A DNA stretch of 64,000 nt from contig NZ_BBXJ01000001.1 in assembly GCF_001019715.1 (NCBI RefSeq), positions 1,302,001 to 1,366,000 of the forward strand, given 5' to 3'. The notes under the pieces were generated by a model. That model was not told the DNA's origin. It ran no database searches and saw nothing but the letters and a program-made list of their open reading frames with translations. A program made the translations under genes and the position numbers. The stretch comes from Rodentibacter caecimuris. GTDB taxonomy: Bacteria > Pseudomonadota > Gammaproteobacteria > Enterobacterales > Pasteurellaceae. Below, one piece after another: positions 61,745 through 64,000 of the stretch. Within the stretch, counting starts at the first letter, position 1. Each line of letters opens with the position of its first letter.

Positions 61745-62458
61745 CTACCAACCAAATTTTGTTATTAAATTTTGCCATTGCTCATCCAATGGTGCATGAA
61801 TTGTGACTTTAACCTGCGAAATAGGATGAATAAAATATAATGTTTCCGAATGTAACAACAAACGTTTACACCCCGTATTTTCCGTCAACGCCCGATTTTG
61901 ATGTAAATCGCCATATTGAGTATCGCCTAAGATAGGATGAAAAATATGCTTACAGTGTCGACGTAACTGATGCTTCCTTCCAGTATGCGGAATTAAGCGA
62001 ACCAAGGAATAGCGTGAAGTCTTATAACGCCCTGCCGGATAAGGCATTTCTATAGTTTTTAGGCATTCATAATCCGTTACCGCCTCTTGTGCAACTTTGT
62101 CTTCTTTTGCAAACTTATCGGCGATTTTATCAAGTTGAATTTTCAACGGATAATCAATTCTATTCGCCCCCTCTAAATAACCACGCAACACCGCTAAATA
62201 GGATTTTTTCACCTTTTTTTGCTCAAATTGCTGACACATCAAATTTGCAATTTCACTATTTAAGGCAAACAGCAACACACCGGATGTCGGACGATCCAAA
62301 CGATGAATAGGAAATACGTGACGTCCGATTTGATCGCGTAATGTTTGCATAACAAATTGCGTTTCATGGGGATCTAACCAGCTACGGTGTACCAACATCC
62401 CGGCCGGTTTATTTACCGCAACCAGCCATTCATCTTGATATAAAATCTCTAGGATCAT
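61745..62458 (-). CDS. truC: tRNA pseudouridine(65) synthase
   Basis: 237 residues of the RluA family. It shows [20 protein letters not shown] near the start and [19 protein letters not shown] with catalytic Asp55. It also shows [20 protein letters not shown], the conserved substrate-binding region. TruC makes pseudouridine 65 in tRNA(Ile1) and tRNA(Asp). It overlaps yqcC by 4 bp. Confidence 0.9.
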   Translation of the reverse strand: MILEILYQDEWLVAVNKPAGMLVHRSWLDPHETQFVMQTLRDQIGRHVFPIHRLDRPTSGVLLFALNSEIANLMCQQFEQKKVKKSYLAVLRGYLEGANRIDYPLKIQLDKIADKFAKEDKVAQEAVTDYECLKTIEMPYPAGRYKTSRYSLVRLIPHTGRKHQLRRHCKHIFHPILGDTQYGDLHQNRALTENTGCKRLLLHSETLYFIHPISQVKVTIHAPLDEQWQNLITKFGW

Positions 62459-62769
62459 TGATTCTGCAATAATTTTTCCAATTCCAATAAAGGGGCAAGT
62501 AATAACGCAAGCCCATCGAATTCTTTTAATGCTTCCTCAATGTAAGGTGAAATAGCAATTTGACTCGGTAGTGGTGCTACACTTTCCAACAACGCATACA
62601 TACGTGGAATAAACACCCATTGTAGCCATTCTTCGGGCGCCATCGTATCAAGTGAAAAAGGCTCTTCGCTCAAAAAAGCTTCCTGTGCCGGTGGCACGGA
62701 TTGCCACAAATTCAAGCTTTGCATGATTTGTTGTAGCTGTTCAAGATGAAGTTTGGTTTGATTACGCAT
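62455..62769 (-). CDS. YqcC family protein
   Basis: 104 residues: HLEQLQQIMQSLNLWQSVPP, then AFLSEEPFSLDTMAPEEWLQ, WVFIPRMYALLESVAPLPSQ, the pattern of YqcC, which neighbours truC in many gamma-proteobacteria. Function unknown. Confidence 0.88.
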   Translation of the reverse strand: MRNQTKLHLEQLQQIMQSLNLWQSVPPAQEAFLSEEPFSLDTMAPEEWLQWVFIPRMYALLESVAPLPSQIAISPYIEEALKEFDGLALLLAPLLELEKLLQNQ

Positions 62770-62861
62770 ATCGTCCTTATAATGAATAATGGAATCTGTC
62801 GCTTAAAAAGTGGTGTATTCTACGTAAAATCACGTTGTTAGGCAAAAAAGTGCGGTCATTT

Positions 62862-63131
62862 TTAATCGCGAATCACTGAAAAATCTTCATCTGAGATTTC
62901 TTTATGTGCATTCACTATCACTCGCTCAACGTTTGCCGTCACAGGCCCTAACCTTAACCATTGTTCGAAACTTTCCAACTGTTCTTCACTCCCCTGTGCA
63001 ATGGCTTCCACCGAACCATCATCACGATTTCGTACAAAACCTTTAATTCCTAATTTTTTTGCTTCTTTCCAAGTAAAATAACGAAATCCGACACCTTGTA
63101 CACGTCCATAAATAAAAAATTGTTTTGTCAT
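62862..63131 (-). CDS. acylphosphatase
   Basis: 89 residues with the acylphosphatase signature GRVQGVGFRYFTW (catalytic Arg17) and VRNRDDGSVEAIAQG (catalytic Asn35). It hydrolyses acyl phosphates such as acetyl or carbamoyl phosphate. Divergent from the ytfE gene. Confidence 0.94.
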   Translation of the reverse strand: MTKQFFIYGRVQGVGFRYFTWKEAKKLGIKGFVRNRDDGSVEAIAQGSEEQLESFEQWLRLGPVTANVERVIVNAHKEISDEDFSVIRD

Positions 63132-63168
63132 ATTATCACTTCTCCCAATCTAACTCTTATTAAGTATC

Positions 63169-63201
63169 TTTCTTGATTTTGGTCATCATTTTATCAAGAA
63201 A
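63169..63201. promoter_or_regulatory. 9-bp inverted repeat between acylphosphatase and ytfE genes
   Basis: TTTCTTGAT (63169-63177) and ATCAAGAAA (63193-63201) around 15 bp. The halves TTGAT and ATCAA are the FNR half-site letters but the spacing is too wide for FNR. Perhaps an operator for a nitric-oxide or redox regulator controlling ytfE. Not certain. Confidence 0.4.
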
Positions 63202-63281
63202 TGAAATTCTAAGCTTTCCAATTCTTTAAAAATACCATACTATTTTTATCGGATTTATTTAGCTTAAATGGAGTGCTTATT

Positions 63282-63947
63282 ATGTCTTTTGCTCAACAAA
63301 CCCTTAGTGAATTAGCCGTTTCAATTCCGGGTGCAACAAAAATTTTCCGTGAATATGATCTTGATTTCTGTTGTGGCGGTTCTGCCCTTTTAGACGTTGC
63401 CGTACAACAAAAAAATCTTAATCTCGCTGAGATAGAAATGCGTTTAGCAAAGTTACAACAGCAAGAAAATACGGAAAAAGATTGGTCAAATACCTCTTAC
63501 AATGAATTAATCGAACATATTATTGAACGCTTTCATAATCACCATCGCGAACAACTGCCCGAGTTAATTACATTGGCGAAAAAAGTAGAAAGTGTACATA
63601 GTGATCGCGAAGATTGCCCGCTTGGTACGGCTGCACAATTAGAAAAAATCCATGCAGAATTAAGCCAGCATATTATGAAAGAAGAAAACATTCTTTTCCC
63701 AATGATTAAACTTGGCAACTACGCCATGGCTGCCATGCCAATTCCTGTAATGGAAATGGAACATGACGAAGCCGGGCAGGACCTAGAGATTTTGAAACTG
63801 CTCACAAATCACCTTACAGCACCGGAAGACGCCTGCTTTAGTTGGCATGCGCTTTATAACGGCATTAATGCCTTTATTGACGATTTAATGCACCACATTC
63901 ATTTAGAGAATAATATTTTGTTCCCGCGAGTACTAAATGAAAAATAA
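63282..63947 (+). CDS. ytfE: YtfE/RIC family iron-sulfur cluster repair protein
   Basis: 221 residues from the ATG at 63282, behind TGGAG. The N-terminal ScdA-like domain has REYDLDFCCGGSALLDVAVQ. The hemerythrin-like C-terminal domain has HNHHREQLPELI, HIMKEENILFPMIKL, MEMEHDEAGQDLEIL and HHIHLENNILFPRVL with the di-iron His and Glu ligands. YtfE helps repair iron-sulfur clusters after nitrosative or oxidative stress. The GTG-started longer form is unlikely. Confidence 0.92.
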   Translation: MSFAQQTLSELAVSIPGATKIFREYDLDFCCGGSALLDVAVQQKNLNLAEIEMRLAKLQQQENTEKDWSNTSYNELIEHIIERFHNHHREQLPELITLAKKVESVHSDREDCPLGTAAQLEKIHAELSQHIMKEENILFPMIKLGNYAMAAMPIPVMEMEHDEAGQDLEILKLLTNHLTAPEDACFSWHALYNGINAFIDDLMHHIHLENNILFPRVLNEK

Positions 63948-64000
63948 AATACGATCAAAACTATCGGTATTATGTGGCTGTTGTACAAAGATTTAGCCGA

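Noticed and set aside
1-64000. CRISPR array
   Set aside because: No regularly spaced repeat of 24-40 bp was found; the frequent short repeats are uptake sequences and terminator stems.
63973-64000. Start of another plus-strand gene (MWLLYKDLA)
   Set aside because: Only nine codons are present, with no ribosome site; cannot be judged.

Overview
The window is chromosomal DNA of a Pasteurellaceae bacterium of the Haemophilus/Aggregatibacter/Rodentibacter type. The best evidence is the dense scatter of the Hin-type DNA uptake sequence AAGTGCGGT (or ACCGCACTT) in genes and between them, often as inverted pairs that form terminators. The host genes fit: a PepN, PurE/PurK, UreABCEFGH, two-domain Cdd, RecB/RecD, FabA, LonH, MatP set with Haemophilus-like proteins. 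The species cannot be fixed from sequence alone. A urea transporter gene directly before ureA is a useful pointer.

Layout. 1-630: end of an ABC-transporter membrane protein and a DUF440 DNA-mimic gene. About 733-28613: a decaying lambda-like siphophage prophage of about 27.9 kb, bounded by a 14-bp direct repeat that I propose as attL/attR. Its structural genes run on the minus strand in lambda order (FII-like, Z, U, tail tube, G/T with a -1 frameshift site, tape measure, I, J), preceded by a fused ClpP protease/capsid gene. The early genes (Cro, YmfL-like, Rha/ANT, O, P, DUF1367, DUF1364, RusA, Q-like) are also minus-strand, and the CI-type repressor is plus-strand. Terminase, portal, lysis genes and tail genes M, L and K are missing. 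Only the C-terminus of the integrase survives, fused to another small gene. At least eleven prophage genes are broken by nonsense changes, frameshifts, an 8-bp tandem duplication, deletion or an IS1016 copy. All five nonsense changes are best explained as C-to-T on the coding strand. Intact cargo includes two type II toxin-antitoxin pairs, a KilA-N protein behind a C4-type antisense RNA leader, a lipoprotein, a membrane protein and three very small membrane proteins.

28744-37210: NCS1 permease (CytX-like), LysO exporter, pepN, then purE-purK behind a PurR operator, then an aspartate/aromatic aminotransferase. 37283-43706: urea transporter plus a complete urease operon ureABCEFGH, with a 13-bp palindrome upstream and hairpins between ureC/ureE and ureG/ureH. 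43735-63947: cdd, dps, grxB, recB-recD, ydbH-ynbE, a DsrE-like gene, an azgA-type purine permease, usg, ybaK, the fabA-lonH-matP cluster, cspD, yoaH, truC, yqcC, acylphosphatase and a ytfE-type di-iron repair gene. These are ordinary core genes in good condition.

How it works together: urea enters through Utp and is split by UreABC, whose nickel centre is built by UreE/F/G/H. PurE/PurK catalyse carboxylation of AIR in purine synthesis under PurR. RecB and RecD supply two of the three RecBCD subunits. The prophage probably cannot make particles, but its TA pairs, antirepressor/antisense-RNA switch and cargo genes could still be expressed.
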